Positions 44,416-53,480 of a stretch of 64,000 bases of DNA are shown here, one piece after another (position 1 is the stretch's first letter; each line of letters starts with the position of its first letter). Source of the DNA: Arthrobacter sp. zg-Y844 (lineage in GTDB: Bacteria > Actinomycetota > Actinomycetes > Actinomycetales > Micrococcaceae); assembly GCF_024385465.1 (NCBI RefSeq), contig NZ_JANFLS010000004.1, positions 62,001 to 126,000 of the forward strand, given 5' to 3'. The translations under genes were made by a program, and so were the position numbers. The notes beneath the pieces are model-generated. The model was not told the origin of the DNA and made no database searches. It worked only from the letters and a program-made list of their open reading frames with translations.

Positions 44416-44943
44416 CTAGGGTTGCGCGGCTACGGCAGATCGGTGGTCGGCAGCCGTCTGCCGGTAGTTTTCCGCGTTGGCCTTCACTCCCGCGAACTCC
44501 TCATCCGTGAGCGTGCGGCGGACCTTTGCCGGCATGCCGGCCACCAGCGAGCGGGGCGGGACCACCGTACCCTCAAGAACCAGTGCGCCGGCGGCGACGA
44601 GGGAACCGGCGCCGATCACGGCACCGTTCATAATCGTGGCGCTCATACCGATCAGGCAGTCATCCTCGACCGTGCAGCCGTGCACCACGGCATTGTGGCC
44701 GATGCTGACCCGCTCGCCCACCGACGTCGGGAAGCCCGGGTCCGCATGCAGCACCACATTGTCCTGGAGGTTGGTTCCGGCGCCCACGCGGATGCTGTTG
44801 GAGTCACCGCGGACGCAGGCGCCGTAGAAGGCGCTGGAGTCCGCTGCCATGGTGACGTCGCCAATGAGCGAAGCGGTGGGAGCGAGGAAGACGCTGGAAT
44901 CGACGGCGGGGGTCTTGCCCCGGAATTCAATGATGTGTGCCAT
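44416..44943 (-). CDS. Gamma-class carbonic anhydrase family protein
   Basis: A 175-residue left-handed beta-helix protein (hexapeptide repeats such as SLIGDV, AVIGAGSLVAAGAL). The metal-binding His of gamma-carbonic anhydrases are seen in NVVLHADPG and IGHNAVVHGC (three His in the usual spacing). It may hydrate CO2 or act as a CaiE/PaaY-type relative. I chose the ATG at 44943 because the domain starts there; the open frame upstream runs into the next gene's sequence. It lies 64 bp after purU on the same strand. Confidence 0.88.
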   Translation of the reverse strand: MAHIIEFRGKTPAVDSSVFLAPTASLIGDVTMAADSSAFYGACVRGDSNSIRVGAGTNLQDNVVLHADPGFPTSVGERVSIGHNAVVHGCTVEDDCLIGMSATIMNGAVIGAGSLVAAGALVLEGTVVPPRSLVAGMPAKVRRTLTDEEFAGVKANAENYRQTAADHRSAVAAQP

Positions 44944-45007
44944 GCCACCCAGCGTAGCGCCGCCCGGAGGCCGGTTAGCGGAAGCCGGCACCCGCAGCAG
45001 GAACCGC

Positions 45008-45877
45008 CTAGTTGAAGACGATGGTCCGCCCGCCGTCCAGCAGGACCCGGTGCTGGGCATGCCACTGCACGGCTTTGGACAGTGCCCGCCCCTCGACGTC
45101 GCTGCCCAGGGCCGCCAGCTGGGCAGCCGAACGGGCGTGGTCCACCCGCATGACTTCCTGTTCGATGATGGGACCCTCATCCAGGTCCGAAGTTACGTAA
45201 TGCGCCGTGGCACCGATCAGCTTCACTCCCCGGGCATGCGCCTGGTGGTAGGGCCTCGCTCCCTTGAAGGAAGGCAGGAAGGAGTGATGGATGTTGATGG
45301 CACGCCCGGACAGGTCACGGCAGAGGTCGTTGCTCAGGATCTGCATGTAGCGGGCGAGGACCACCAGCTCAATGTCCAGTTCGGCCATCAGGGCGCGCAG
45401 CCGGTCCTCCGCCTGGCCCTTCGTGTCCGGAGTGACGGGGACATAGTGGAACGGCACGCCGTAGAAGTCGGCGAGGGATTCCAGCTCGCGGTGGTTGGAG
45501 ACAATGGCCGGGATATCGATCGGCAGGGTCCCCGCACGCTGCTGGAACAGCAGGTCGTTGAGGCAGTGGCCGGACTTGGACGCCATGATCAGGGTGCGGG
45601 TCCGGCGGCCGGCGCGGTGCAGTTCCCAGGACATGGCAAATGCAGACGCCGTTGCAGCGAGTTCCGCATGGACCTGCTCGTAGGAGCGCGGGGAAGTGAA
45701 GTCCACGCGCATAAAGAAGGAGCCGGTTTCCCGACTGCCGAACTGCGCGGACTCGGTGATGTTGCCTTCGGCCGCCACCAGGGAAGCACTGACGGCATGG
45801 ACAATGCCGGGACGGTCGGGGCAGGACAACGTCAGGGTAAAGGCGTTGGCGGCGGAGGCGTCGGGAAGAGAGCTCAT
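45008..45877 (-). CDS. purU: Formyltetrahydrofolate deformylase PurU
   Basis: A 289-residue enzyme that hydrolyses 10-formyl-THF to formate and THF, balancing one-carbon and purine pools. The N-terminal ACT domain (FTLTLSCPDRPGIVHAVSASL, about 13-33) is followed by the formyltransferase domain with VSNHRE, VLARYMQILS, INIHHSFLPSFKGARPY and the Asp in YVTSDLDEGPII. PurN-like catalytic Asn-His-Asp are all there. Start ATG 45877; a GTG 9 nt upstream is an alternative. It diverges from a GNAT gene. Confidence 0.95.
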   Translation of the reverse strand: MSSLPDASAANAFTLTLSCPDRPGIVHAVSASLVAAEGNITESAQFGSRETGSFFMRVDFTSPRSYEQVHAELAATASAFAMSWELHRAGRRTRTLIMASKSGHCLNDLLFQQRAGTLPIDIPAIVSNHRELESLADFYGVPFHYVPVTPDTKGQAEDRLRALMAELDIELVVLARYMQILSNDLCRDLSGRAINIHHSFLPSFKGARPYHQAHARGVKLIGATAHYVTSDLDEGPIIEQEVMRVDHARSAAQLAALGSDVEGRALSKAVQWHAQHRVLLDGGRTIVFN

Positions 45878-45919
45878 GTCTGTCACCCTTGCTAGGTTAC
45901 CGGTTTCCGTGCCCTGGCC

Positions 45920-45925
45920 TAGGGT
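45920..45925 (+). promoter_or_regulatory. -10 box of leaderless GNAT gene
   Basis: TAGGGT stands 6 nt before the ATG at 45932. Confidence 0.5.
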
Positions 45926-45931
45926 GGGCAC

Positions 45932-46471
45932 ATGGATGTGATGTTCCTTCCGTTTTCCGACAAGGACGAGGGAGAGCTCGTACGTTTCCTCACTACCAAC
46001 AGCTTTCCCTACCACCGGATCAAGGCGCCTTCCGAGGGGCTGGTGCGGCGCCTCCTGATCGAGGGACGGTTCGACGGCGACGGCGTGAGTACCTTCTGGG
46101 TGTTCGGCGACAACCACCGCATGGGCCTGGTCATCTTGGAGGAGCTGGGAACGAGTACACCGGTGCTGGACCTGCGCCTGGTGGAGAAGTTCCGCGGCCG
46201 GGGCAACGGCGTACCGGTGTTGAAAGCCCTGACCGGCAAGGTGTTCGATGACTATCCCGAAGCGCACCGCTTCGCGGGCCATACGAGCGAGGACAACATC
46301 GCCATGCGCAAGACCCTGCTGCGTTCAGGTTTCGTGAAGGAAGCGCATTACCGGGAGGACTGGCCGCTGGAAGACGGGCGCAGGGTTGCCACGGTGGTTT
46401 ACGCCATCCTGCGCCGTGACTGGGAACAGGGCACGGTAACTTCCATCAACTGGGAAGAGCTGCTTTCGTAG
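45932..46471 (+). CDS. GNAT-family acetyltransferase
   Basis: A 179-residue GNAT protein of the RimJ/L-like group. It has LRLVEKFRGRGNGVPVLKAL (about 81-100; acetyl-CoA-binding R-G-x-G-x-G/V pattern) and FAGHTSEDNIAMRKTLLRSGFVKEAHYRE (about 111-139), typical of the group that acetylates amino groups of proteins or small molecules. The substrate is unknown. Its 3' end overlaps the converging FAD-protein gene by 26 bp. Confidence 0.83.
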   Translation: MDVMFLPFSDKDEGELVRFLTTNSFPYHRIKAPSEGLVRRLLIEGRFDGDGVSTFWVFGDNHRMGLVILEELGTSTPVLDLRLVEKFRGRGNGVPVLKALTGKVFDDYPEAHRFAGHTSEDNIAMRKTLLRSGFVKEAHYREDWPLEDGRRVATVVYAILRRDWEQGTVTSINWEELLS

Positions 46472-47516
46472 CCGGCTGGCGCAGGGCGGCAAGCGCGGCT
46501 GCCCGGCCGGCGCGGGTAGCCCCCAGCGTGGAGGAGGACTCACCGTAGCCCACCAGCAGCAGGCGGGGCTCTCGCACCACCCGGACCCCGTCCATCCGGA
46601 TCCCGCCGCCGGGTTCGCGCAGGTGCAGCGGCGCCAGATGCTCCAGGGCGGCACGAAAGCCGGTGGCCCAGAGGACAGTGTCCACGGACTCGGCGGACCC
46701 GTCTGCGAAAACAACTCCGGAGGTGGTCAGGCGGCCGATCGGTCCGCGTGACACGAGCACCCCGTCCTCAATGCCCCGCCGGTATTCATCCGTCAACGGC
46801 AGGCCCGTGGCGGAAACGACGCTCAGCGGCGGCAGGCCGGCACGGGTCCTGGCGCTGACTTTCGCTTCCACGGCCCGCCCCCACTCGGAGTCGAACGGGC
46901 GGAGGGTGAATTCCGGCGGCCGGCGGGTGGACCAGACGGTTTCCACACCGGCACGCTGCAGCTGCAGCAGGAACTGCACGGCGGAGGTACCGCCGCCGAC
47001 CACAAGGACCCGCTGCCCGGCAAAGTCAGCCACGCTGCGAAAGTCCCGGGTATGCAGCTGCCGCCCGCGGAAGGACTCCCGCCCGGGGTAATAGGGCCAA
47101 TACGGCCGGTCCCACGTGCCCGTGGCGTTGATGACCGTGCGGGCCTGCCACTCGCGGCCATCCACGGCACGGACCGTGAGCCTGCCGCCGTCGCCCTCCG
47201 CCACCGCCGCCACGGAGACCGGCCGGACAACGTCGAGCCCGAACTCCTGCTCATAGCGTCCGTAGTACCTGGTGACGACGGCGGAAGCGGGTTCGGCGGG
47301 ATCGGGCGAGCCCAGCGGCATCCCCGGGAGATCGTGCAGGGCGTGCGCCGTACCGAAGGTCAGCGAATCCCACCGGTGGCGCCAGGCCCCGCCCGGCCCG
47401 GGGTTCGCGTCCAGCACGGTGAAGCCGGCGCCGGGCTCCAGGCCGCGGCGGCGCAGGTGGTAAGCGGCGCTGAGCCCGGCCTGGCCGGCTCCGATCACGA
47501 GTATGTCCGTTTCCAC
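46446..47516 (-). CDS. FAD-dependent NAD(P)-binding oxidoreductase (flavin monooxygenase-like)
   Basis: A 356-residue two-dinucleotide-fold flavoprotein. FAD-binding GAGQAGLSAAYHL (8-20) is at the N-terminus, NAD(P)-binding VVGGGTSAVQFL (about 169-180) in the middle, and VINATGTWDRPYWP and TVLWATGFRAAL are family elements. It resembles small Baeyer-Villiger/flavin monooxygenases and the CzcO-type proteins linked to metal resistance; the substrate is unknown. It is divergent from glyA, whose riboswitch lies in between. Confidence 0.83.
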   Translation of the reverse strand: METDILVIGAGQAGLSAAYHLRRRGLEPGAGFTVLDANPGPGGAWRHRWDSLTFGTAHALHDLPGMPLGSPDPAEPASAVVTRYYGRYEQEFGLDVVRPVSVAAVAEGDGGRLTVRAVDGREWQARTVINATGTWDRPYWPYYPGRESFRGRQLHTRDFRSVADFAGQRVLVVGGGTSAVQFLLQLQRAGVETVWSTRRPPEFTLRPFDSEWGRAVEAKVSARTRAGLPPLSVVSATGLPLTDEYRRGIEDGVLVSRGPIGRLTTSGVVFADGSAESVDTVLWATGFRAALEHLAPLHLREPGGGIRMDGVRVVREPRLLLVGYGESSSTLGATRAGRAAALAALRQPATKAALPS

Positions 47517-47615
47517 CTGTGCACTCCTTCGTTCCTGAGAACCGTAACGGTCCGGGCATTGCGGCTATTCCGCCGAAGCCCTGCAGACGGGGGACAGGTG
47601 AGGCTAGGATGGAGA

Positions 47616-47708
47616 GCGTCGCGACTGGCGTTAGGTGGATTACCACCAGGAAGCGGCACGGCACCCCTGCGGGGGGGTCCTAACGACCACGGATCGCACG
47701 CCTGGGCC
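47616..47708 (+). ncRNA. ZTP (pfl motif) riboswitch controlling glyA-folD
   Basis: All conserved parts are present in order: GCGACTGGCG, the P2 hairpin GGTGG-ATTA-CCACC, AGGAAGCGGC, a variable hairpin (CCCCTGCGGGGGGG) and the 3' CGCACGCCTGGGCCGCGG. GGCG and CGCC can form the pseudoknot. The class senses ZTP/ZMP, which builds up when 10-formyl-THF is low, and turns on one-carbon genes. It ends about 90 nt before the glyA GTG. glyA and folD are among the class's usual targets. Confidence 0.9.
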
Positions 47709-47799
47709 GCGGGTCACGCGCGAAACTGTTGTGCCATGCCCGGCCTATGCCCCGACAGGTAGCCTGACCTATAGAGAACCCCTTCCCAGGAGATCCCAC

Positions 47800-49083
47800 G
47801 TGAGAGTATCCACCCAGTCCGTCACCAACGCGCCGCTTATCGATGTTGATCCCGAAATAGCAGCGGTCCTGAATGATGAATTGTCCCGCCAGCGCAGCAC
47901 CCTCGAGATGATCGCCTCCGAGAACTTCGCCCCGCGCGCCGTCTTGGAAACCTCCGGCTCCGTCCTCACCAACAAGTACGCCGAGGGCTATCCCGGGCGC
48001 CGCTACTACGGCGGCTGCGAACATGTGGACGTGGCAGAGAACCTCGCCATCGAGCGGGTGAAGGCCCTGTTCGGTGCGGAGTTCGCCAACGTCCAGCCGC
48101 ACTCCGGCGCGCAGGCCAATGCTGCCGCGCTCGCGGCCCTGATGGCGCCGGGCGAGAAACTGATGGGGCTGAACCTGGCCCACGGCGGGCACCTTACCCA
48201 CGGCATGAAACTGAACTTCTCCGGCAAGCTGTACGACGTCGCGGCCTACGGGGTGGATGAGCAGACCTACCGGGTGGACATGGAGCGGGTCCGTGAACAG
48301 GCGCTGGCGGAACGCCCGCAGGTTATTGTCGCCGGCTGGTCCGCCTACCCGCGGCAGTTGGACTTCGAGGCCTTCCGCTCCATTGCCGATGAAGTTGGTG
48401 CCTATCTCTGGACCGACATGGCGCATTTTGCCGGACTGGTGGCCGCGGGACTGCACCCCAACCCGGTGCCGGTGTCCGACGTCGTCACCTCCACCGTGCA
48501 CAAGACCCTTGCCGGGCCGCGCTCGGGAATGATCCTGGCGAAAAAGGAATACGCGAAGAGGCTGAACTCCGCCGTTTTCCCCGGCCAGCAGGGCGGCCCG
48601 CTGATGCACGTGATCGCTGCGAAGGCCGTGGCCTTTAAGATCGCCGGCACCGAGGAGTTCCGGGAACGGCAGGAACGCGTGCTCGAGGGTGCGCGGATCA
48701 TTGCCGACCGCCTGAACGCAGCGGATGTAGCCGAACACGGCGTTTCAGTGCTCACCGGCGGCACGGACGTCCACCTGATCCTGGTGGACCTGCGGCACTC
48801 CGCCCTGGACGGAAAGCAGGCCGAAGACCTGCTTGATTCCGTGGGCATCACGGTGAACCGCAACTCCGTACCCTTCGACCCGCGGCCGCCGATGGTCACG
48901 TCCGGCCTGCGGATCGGCACCCCGGCGCTCGCAACCCGCGGCTTCGGCGCCCCGGAATTCACCGAGGTTGCCGAGATCATTGCCGCCGCACTGAAACCCG
49001 CTCCCGACGTCGAGGTCCTGCGGGGCCGCGTACGGGCGCTGGCAGACAATTTCCCGCTTTACCCCGGACAGGAGGAATGGTAA
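47800..49083 (+). CDS. glyA: Serine hydroxymethyltransferase GlyA
   Basis: A 427-residue PLP enzyme that makes glycine and 5,10-methylene-THF from serine and THF. The PLP lysine is in [15 protein letters not shown]; other signatures are [28 protein letters not shown] and [14 protein letters not shown] chose the GTG at 47800 since AGGAG lies 6-7 nt upstream; the open frame back to 47635 runs through the riboswitch. folD follows without a real gap, so both share the ZTP riboswitch. Confidence 0.97.
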   Translation: MRVSTQSVTNAPLIDVDPEIAAVLNDELSRQRSTLEMIASENFAPRAVLETSGSVLTNKYAEGYPGRRYYGGCEHVDVAENLAIERVKALFGAEFANVQPHSGAQANAAALAALMAPGEKLMGLNLAHGGHLTHGMKLNFSGKLYDVAAYGVDEQTYRVDMERVREQALAERPQVIVAGWSAYPRQLDFEAFRSIADEVGAYLWTDMAHFAGLVAAGLHPNPVPVSDVVTSTVHKTLAGPRSGMILAKKEYAKRLNSAVFPGQQGGPLMHVIAAKAVAFKIAGTEEFRERQERVLEGARIIADRLNAADVAEHGVSVLTGGTDVHLILVDLRHSALDGKQAEDLLDSVGITVNRNSVPFDPRPPMVTSGLRIGTPALATRGFGAPEFTEVAEIIAAALKPAPDVEVLRGRVRALADNFPLYPGQEEW

Positions 49084-49103
49084 CCGTGGAGAAAGGAACC
49101 AAT

Positions 49104-50078
49104 ATGGAGGGCGCCGTGACCGGCGAGGACGCCAGCGTGAACCTCGGCTGGGACGTCAAGGAGAAGACCGATTTCGGCACTCCGGTTGCGGCGAAGATCC
49201 TCGACGGCCGTGCCGCCGCCCGGGAGATCAAGGAGGACCTGACCGAACGGGTGCGCGTGCTGAAGGAAGAGCACGGCGTCACTCCGGGGTTGGGGACGGT
49301 GCTGGTGGGCGATGACCCCGCCAGCCACTCCTACGTGGGCGGCAAGCATAAGGACTGCAAACAGGTGGGGATTAACTCCATCCGCCGGGACCTACCGGGC
49401 GACATCAGCCAGGCAGACCTGGAAAAGGTCATTGACGAGCTGAACGAGGACCCGGCCACCACCGGGTACATTGTGCAGCTGCCGCTGCCGGCGCACATCG
49501 ATGCCAATGCCATCCTGGAGCGGATCGCCCCGGAGAAGGATGCGGACGGGCTGCACCCGGTCAACCTGGGCCGCCTGGTGCTCAACGTCAGCGAACCGAT
49601 GACGTCGCCGCTGCCCTGCACGCCGCACGGGATCGTGCAGCTGCTGGTCCGCAACGGGATTTCGCTGAACGGCAAGAAGGTCCTCGTGGTCGGACGCGGC
49701 GTCACCGTCGGGCGGCCGCTCGGCCTGCTGTTGACCCGCCGTCCGATCAACGCCACGGTCACGCTGGCGCACACCGGGACCGCGGACCTGTTCGAGCACC
49801 TGCAGGCAGCCGACGTGGTGGTCGCCGCGGCCGGCTTCCCGGAAATGATCCGGGCCGAGGAGCTCAAGCCCGGCGCGATCGTGCTGGACGTCGGCGTCAC
49901 CCGGGTCACCGATCCGGAAACCGGGGAAACAACGCTGACCGGCGACGTCGAACCGGCAGCGGCCGACGTCGCCTCCTGGATCTCGCCCAACCCCGGCGGC
50001 GTGGGCCCGATGACCCGCGCAATGCTGCTGGCGAACGTGGTGGAAGCCGCCGAACGGCAGGCCGGAATCCTGGTCTAG
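49104..50078 (+). CDS. folD: Methylene-THF dehydrogenase / methenyl-THF cyclohydrolase FolD
   Basis: A bifunctional enzyme linking 5,10-methylene-THF to 10-formyl-THF with NADP. Signatures are [25 protein letters not shown] (Tyr and Lys of the active site), [29 protein letters not shown] and [20 protein letters not shown]. The start is unclear: ATG 49104 has AAAGGA 6 nt upstream and is used here; ATG 49077 (inside the glyA end) and GTG 49116 are alternatives. The N-terminal ~30 residues before [10 protein letters not shown] are longer than usual FolD, which favours a late start. A hairpin terminator follows. Confidence 0.95.
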   Translation: MEGAVTGEDASVNLGWDVKEKTDFGTPVAAKILDGRAAAREIKEDLTERVRVLKEEHGVTPGLGTVLVGDDPASHSYVGGKHKDCKQVGINSIRRDLPGDISQADLEKVIDELNEDPATTGYIVQLPLPAHIDANAILERIAPEKDADGLHPVNLGRLVLNVSEPMTSPLPCTPHGIVQLLVRNGISLNGKKVLVVGRGVTVGRPLGLLLTRRPINATVTLAHTGTADLFEHLQAADVVVAAAGFPEMIRAEELKPGAIVLDVGVTRVTDPETGETTLTGDVEPAAADVASWISPNPGGVGPMTRAMLLANVVEAAERQAGILV

Positions 50079-50098
50079 GACCAAATCGGAGCAGTTGA

Positions 50099-50132
50099 CG
50101 GGGCCGGTGCGCAGCGACATGCACCGGCCCCG
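50099..50132 (+). terminator. Hairpin terminator after folD
   Basis: A perfect 12-bp stem (50099-50110 with 50121-50132) with a 10-nt loop. No long T-tract follows. Confidence 0.75.
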
Positions 50133-50144
50133 TCCTGCGTCCAC

Positions 50145-50150
50145 TATGCT
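50145..50150 (+). promoter_or_regulatory. -10 box and leaderless start of the ABC exporter
   Basis: TATGCT (50145-50150) is followed after 7 nt by a GTG at 50158 in frame with the ATPase gene. The upstream ATG in the same frame is part of the box itself. Confidence 0.5.
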
Positions 50151-50157
50151 GTCTCAA

Positions 50158-51123
50158 GTGTCGCAGATCACATCAAGCAAAACCGTCCCCGAAACCCGCT
50201 CCGACTTTGTCATTTCCGCACGGAACCTGACCAAGTCCTACGGTGATTTCACCGCCGTCAACGGCATCTCCTTTGACGTTCCGCCGGGGGAGTCCTTCGG
50301 GCTCCTCGGGCCCAACGGCGCGGGGAAATCCACCACCATGAAGATGATCGGCGGCGTCTCCCAGCGCACCGCCGGAGACCTGAGCATTATGGGCCTGGAT
50401 CCGAACCGGTACGGCCCCGAAGTCCGCGCCCACCTGGGCGTTGTGCCCCAGCAGGACAACCTGGACGAGGACCTGCGTGTGCGGGACAACCTCATAGCCT
50501 ACGGCCGCTACTTCGGCCTGCCCAAGAGCTACCTGCAGCCCAAGGCAGACGAACTGCTGGAATTCGCGCAGCTCACGGACAAGGCGAAGGCCCGCGTGGA
50601 GTCCCTCTCCGGGGGAATGAAGCGGCGCCTGACCATTGCCCGGTCCCTGATCAACGACCCGAAGATCCTGCTGTTGGACGAACCGACCACCGGACTGGAT
50701 CCGCAGGCCCGGCACATCCTCTGGGACCGGTTGTTCCGGCTCAAGGAAGCCGGCGTCACGCTGATCCTCACCACCCACTACATGGACGAGGCGGAGCAGC
50801 TGTGCGACCGGCTGATCGTGGTGGACAAGGGGGCCATCATGGCCGAGGGTTCCCCGGCCGCCCTGATCCGCGAGTACTCCACCCGCGAGGTGGTGGAGCT
50901 GCGGTTCGGATCCGAGCGGAACACCACTGTGGCCGGCGAGCTTGAGGGAATCGGCGAGCGGCTGGAGACCCTCCCGGACCGGGTACTGATCTACGCAGAC
51001 GACGGCGAAGCCGCGCTGGATGCCGTCACGAGCCGGGGGCTGCGGCCCATCACGTCGCTGGTGCGCCGCTCCTCGCTGGAAGACGTGTTCCTCCGCCTCA
51101 CGGGTAGGAGCCTCGTTGAGTAA
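50158..51123 (+). CDS. ABC exporter ATP-binding protein (DrrA/nodulation-type)
   Basis: A 321-residue ATPase for an ABC-2 exporter. It shows Walker A GPNGAGKST (about 48-56), Q-loop PQQDNLDEDL, signature LSGGMKRRL, Walker B ILLLDEPTTGLDPQ and the H-loop TTHYMDEAEQL. The C-terminal extension (about 90 residues, LRFGSERNTTVAGEL) is typical of the drug/lipid-exporting DrrA and NodI group. I chose the GTG at 50158 over longer frames, since those lie in the folD terminator. It overlaps the permease gene that follows. Confidence 0.88.
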   Translation: MSQITSSKTVPETRSDFVISARNLTKSYGDFTAVNGISFDVPPGESFGLLGPNGAGKSTTMKMIGGVSQRTAGDLSIMGLDPNRYGPEVRAHLGVVPQQDNLDEDLRVRDNLIAYGRYFGLPKSYLQPKADELLEFAQLTDKAKARVESLSGGMKRRLTIARSLINDPKILLLDEPTTGLDPQARHILWDRLFRLKEAGVTLILTTHYMDEAEQLCDRLIVVDKGAIMAEGSPAALIREYSTREVVELRFGSERNTTVAGELEGIGERLETLPDRVLIYADDGEAALDAVTSRGLRPITSLVRRSSLEDVFLRLTGRSLVE

Positions 51124-52009
51124 GCCCGAAGCCGCCGACCCCGGCGTCCAGCGCCATGAGGTGCTCGGGCTGCGGTCGCCGCTGACCCCACGCCAAACCG
51201 CCGCCAGGGCGCGGCGCTTCGGCTCCTTCTACTACGCCGACATGTGGGTCCGGCGGATGCGGGGCTATCAGGGGACCGTGCTGATGACCGCCATTGGCAC
51301 GCCGCTGGTCTACCTGCTGGGCATGGGCACGGGCCTGGCCGTGCTGATCGACGGGAACTCGAATGCGGGTTTCCCGGGCGCCAACGGCTCGACGGTGTCC
51401 TACCTGATGTTCCTGGGACCGGCCCTCGTGGCAACCGCCGCCCTGATGGTCTCCAGCGAGGAAAACACCTACACCGTCATGGGCGGGTTCAAATGGCACC
51501 GCACCTACTACGGACCCAATGCCTCCCCGCTCTCCAGCGGGCAGATTGCCGTCGGACATGTCCTGGGACTGACCGTCCGCATCCTGCTGACCACAGGCAT
51601 CTACTACCTGTTCCTGGTGCTCTTCGGTGCGGTTGCGCAGCCCGCAACCGGCTGGCTGATGATCTTCACCGCACTGCTGGCCGGACTGGCCTTCGGGATG
51701 CCGCTGATGGCCTTCAGCGCCACCCTGAAAGAGGACAAGGGGCAGTTCGCCTTGGTCCAGCGGTTCATCGTGATGCCGTTGTTCCTGTTCTCCGGCACCT
51801 TCTTTCCGCTGGAGTCGCTGCCGCTGGCCGTCCGCTGGATCGGCTGGATCTCACCGCTCTGGCATTCCACTGAACTGGGCCGGGTGCTCAGCTACGGGCA
51901 CCCGGAACCGGCAGCCATGACCGCCGTCCACGTGGTGTACCTGCTGGTCCTAACCCTCGGCGGGCTGCAGCTGGCCCGGCGGAACTTCACGAGGAGGCTC
52001 GACGGATGA
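51116..52009 (+). CDS. ABC-2 exporter permease 1
   Basis: A 297-residue membrane protein with six helices of the ABC-2 type (DrrB/NodJ-like). Helical stretches include GTVLMTAIGTPLVYLLGMGTGL, MFLGPALVATAALMVS and VMPLFLFSGTFFPLESLP, the last a typical ABC-2 motif. The start is TTG at 51116, 5 nt after a GTAGGAG site and overlapping the stop of the ATPase gene by 8 bp. Its stop overlaps the next gene as ATGA. Confidence 0.87.
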   Translation: MSKPEAADPGVQRHEVLGLRSPLTPRQTAARARRFGSFYYADMWVRRMRGYQGTVLMTAIGTPLVYLLGMGTGLAVLIDGNSNAGFPGANGSTVSYLMFLGPALVATAALMVSSEENTYTVMGGFKWHRTYYGPNASPLSSGQIAVGHVLGLTVRILLTTGIYYLFLVLFGAVAQPATGWLMIFTALLAGLAFGMPLMAFSATLKEDKGQFALVQRFIVMPLFLFSGTFFPLESLPLAVRWIGWISPLWHSTELGRVLSYGHPEPAAMTAVHVVYLLVLTLGGLQLARRNFTRRLDG

Positions 52010-52839
52010 GCATCGAAAACCGCACGGCGCCCACGATGCTTGTACCGCAGGACCGGTTCCTCGGCTCGCTGTACGGGCGGAACATCCGTGCCGTGATTGC
52101 CCGCGGGCTGAAGGCCACGTGGGGCACCAACTGGAGCATCATGGTCAGCGGGTTCGTCGAACCGGTGCTGTACCTGGTGGCCATGGGCATTGGCCTGGGT
52201 GCCCTGGTGGGGGCGGTCACCGGCCCGGGCGGGCAGGAAATGGAGTATGCCAACTTCATTGCACCGGCGCTGCTGGCAGTCTCCGCGATGAACGGCGCGG
52301 TGTATGACTCCACCATGAACGTGTTCTTCAAGCTCAACTACGCCCGCCTCTATGAGGGCATGCTCTCGACGCCGCTGGGTCCGCTGGACGTCGCGATGGG
52401 GGAGATCTTCCTGGCCCTGCTCCGCGGTGCCCTCTACGCCACGGGCTTTACCGCCGTGATGGGCGCCATGGGACTGATCACCTCGCCCTGGGCGCTGCTG
52501 ATGATTCCGGCAGCAGTGGTGATCGCGTTCGGCTTCGCCTCCTTCGGGATGGCCGTGACCAGTTACATGAAGACGTTCCAGCAAATGGACTGGATCCAAA
52601 TGCTCATGCTGCCCATGTTCCTGCTCTCTGCCACCTTCTACCCGCTGAGCGTCTACCCCGAGGCGGTGCAGTCCGTGATCCAGGCGCTGCCGCTCTGGCA
52701 CGGCGTGGAACTGCTCCGGCAGATCAGCGTCGGCATCTTCAGCTGGGGGACGGCAGGGCACTTGCTCTACTTCGTGGTGATGATTGTGCTGGGCCTGACC
52801 CTTACCACTCATAGGCTCCGGGCGCTGTTCCTGAAATAA
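52006..52839 (+). CDS. ABC-2 exporter permease 2
   Basis: A 277-residue six-helix ABC-2 permease paralogous to the one upstream in plan (MLMLPMFLLSATFYPLSVYPEAVQ matches the FSGTFFPLE element). The two permeases and the one ATPase gene form a complete heteromeric exporter. The cargo is unknown; drugs or lipid-linked molecules are usual for the group. Translationally coupled to permease 1 (ATGA). Converges on the macrodomain gene. Confidence 0.87.
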   Translation: MSIENRTAPTMLVPQDRFLGSLYGRNIRAVIARGLKATWGTNWSIMVSGFVEPVLYLVAMGIGLGALVGAVTGPGGQEMEYANFIAPALLAVSAMNGAVYDSTMNVFFKLNYARLYEGMLSTPLGPLDVAMGEIFLALLRGALYATGFTAVMGAMGLITSPWALLMIPAAVVIAFGFASFGMAVTSYMKTFQQMDWIQMLMLPMFLLSATFYPLSVYPEAVQSVIQALPLWHGVELLRQISVGIFSWGTAGHLLYFVVMIVLGLTLTTHRLRALFLK

Positions 52840-52846
52840 CTGCCGG

Positions 52847-53368
52847 TCAGCCGGCCAGCTGCTCATACTTGCGGGCGAAGATTCCGGCCAGGCGGTCGTT
52901 GAACAGCACGAACTCCGCGCGCTTCAACGTCCCCGGGGTGTGGTCCAGGAGCTCCTGCAGCCCGATCCCAGCCACGGTCTCCGGGTCCCAGCCGTAAATG
53001 CCGGCGCTGACGGCGGGAAAGGAAATGCTCTCGGCGCCCAGGTCCTCGGCCGCGGCCAGGGCAGTGCGGAAACATGACCTCAGCAGCTCCGGGTCCGTTT
53101 CCCCTGCCCCGGCGTTGGGTCCCACGGTGTGCACCACCCACCGGGCCGGCAGGTTGAACGCCTCGGTAGCGACGGACCGGCCGGTGGGCAGTCCCTGCGG
53201 CAGTGATGTTTTCCGCAGCTCCCGGCAGGCTGCCAGGAGCTGCGGGCCTGCCGCGCGATGGATGGCGCCGTCCACCCCGCCGCCGCCCAGCAGCGATGAG
53301 TTGGCGGCATTGACGACGACGTCGGTATCCCGGGTGGTGATGTCACCGGTGGCGATCGTGATCTGCAT
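52847..53368 (-). CDS. Macrodomain protein (O-acetyl-ADP-ribose deacetylase type)
   Basis: A 173-residue macrodomain that binds ADP-ribose and likely removes it or its acyl esters (YmdB-like). The family motif VVVNAANSSLLGGGGVDGAIHRAAG (about 17-41) holds the Asn/Asp and Gly-rich loop, and ISFPAVSAGIYGWDPE (about 116-131) the second ligand loop. I chose the ATG at 53368 because the fold begins there. The frame continues upstream to 53974 with no coding character. Confidence 0.92.
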   Translation of the reverse strand: MQITIATGDITTRDTDVVVNAANSSLLGGGGVDGAIHRAAGPQLLAACRELRKTSLPQGLPTGRSVATEAFNLPARWVVHTVGPNAGAGETDPELLRSCFRTALAAAEDLGAESISFPAVSAGIYGWDPETVAGIGLQELLDHTPGTLKRAEFVLFNDRLAGIFARKYEQLAG

Positions 53369-53480
53369 CGAGCCAGTCTGCCACTGCAGCTGCCCCGTTT
53401 TCCACCGCCGGGGGGAGGCAGGCACCAGCGCAGAGCGAACGCGGCACCGGGCACCTGTCCGAGTTTGAGAGAATAAAACC

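Noticed and set aside
47635-47799. N-terminal extension of glyA
   Set aside because: It would translate the ZTP riboswitch; the GTG at 47800 has AGGAG at good spacing and starts where SHMT proteins do.
50095-50157. Upstream ATGs as start of the ABC ATPase
   Set aside because: This part is the folD terminator hairpin and a -10 box; the GTG at 50158 fits the leaderless pattern better.
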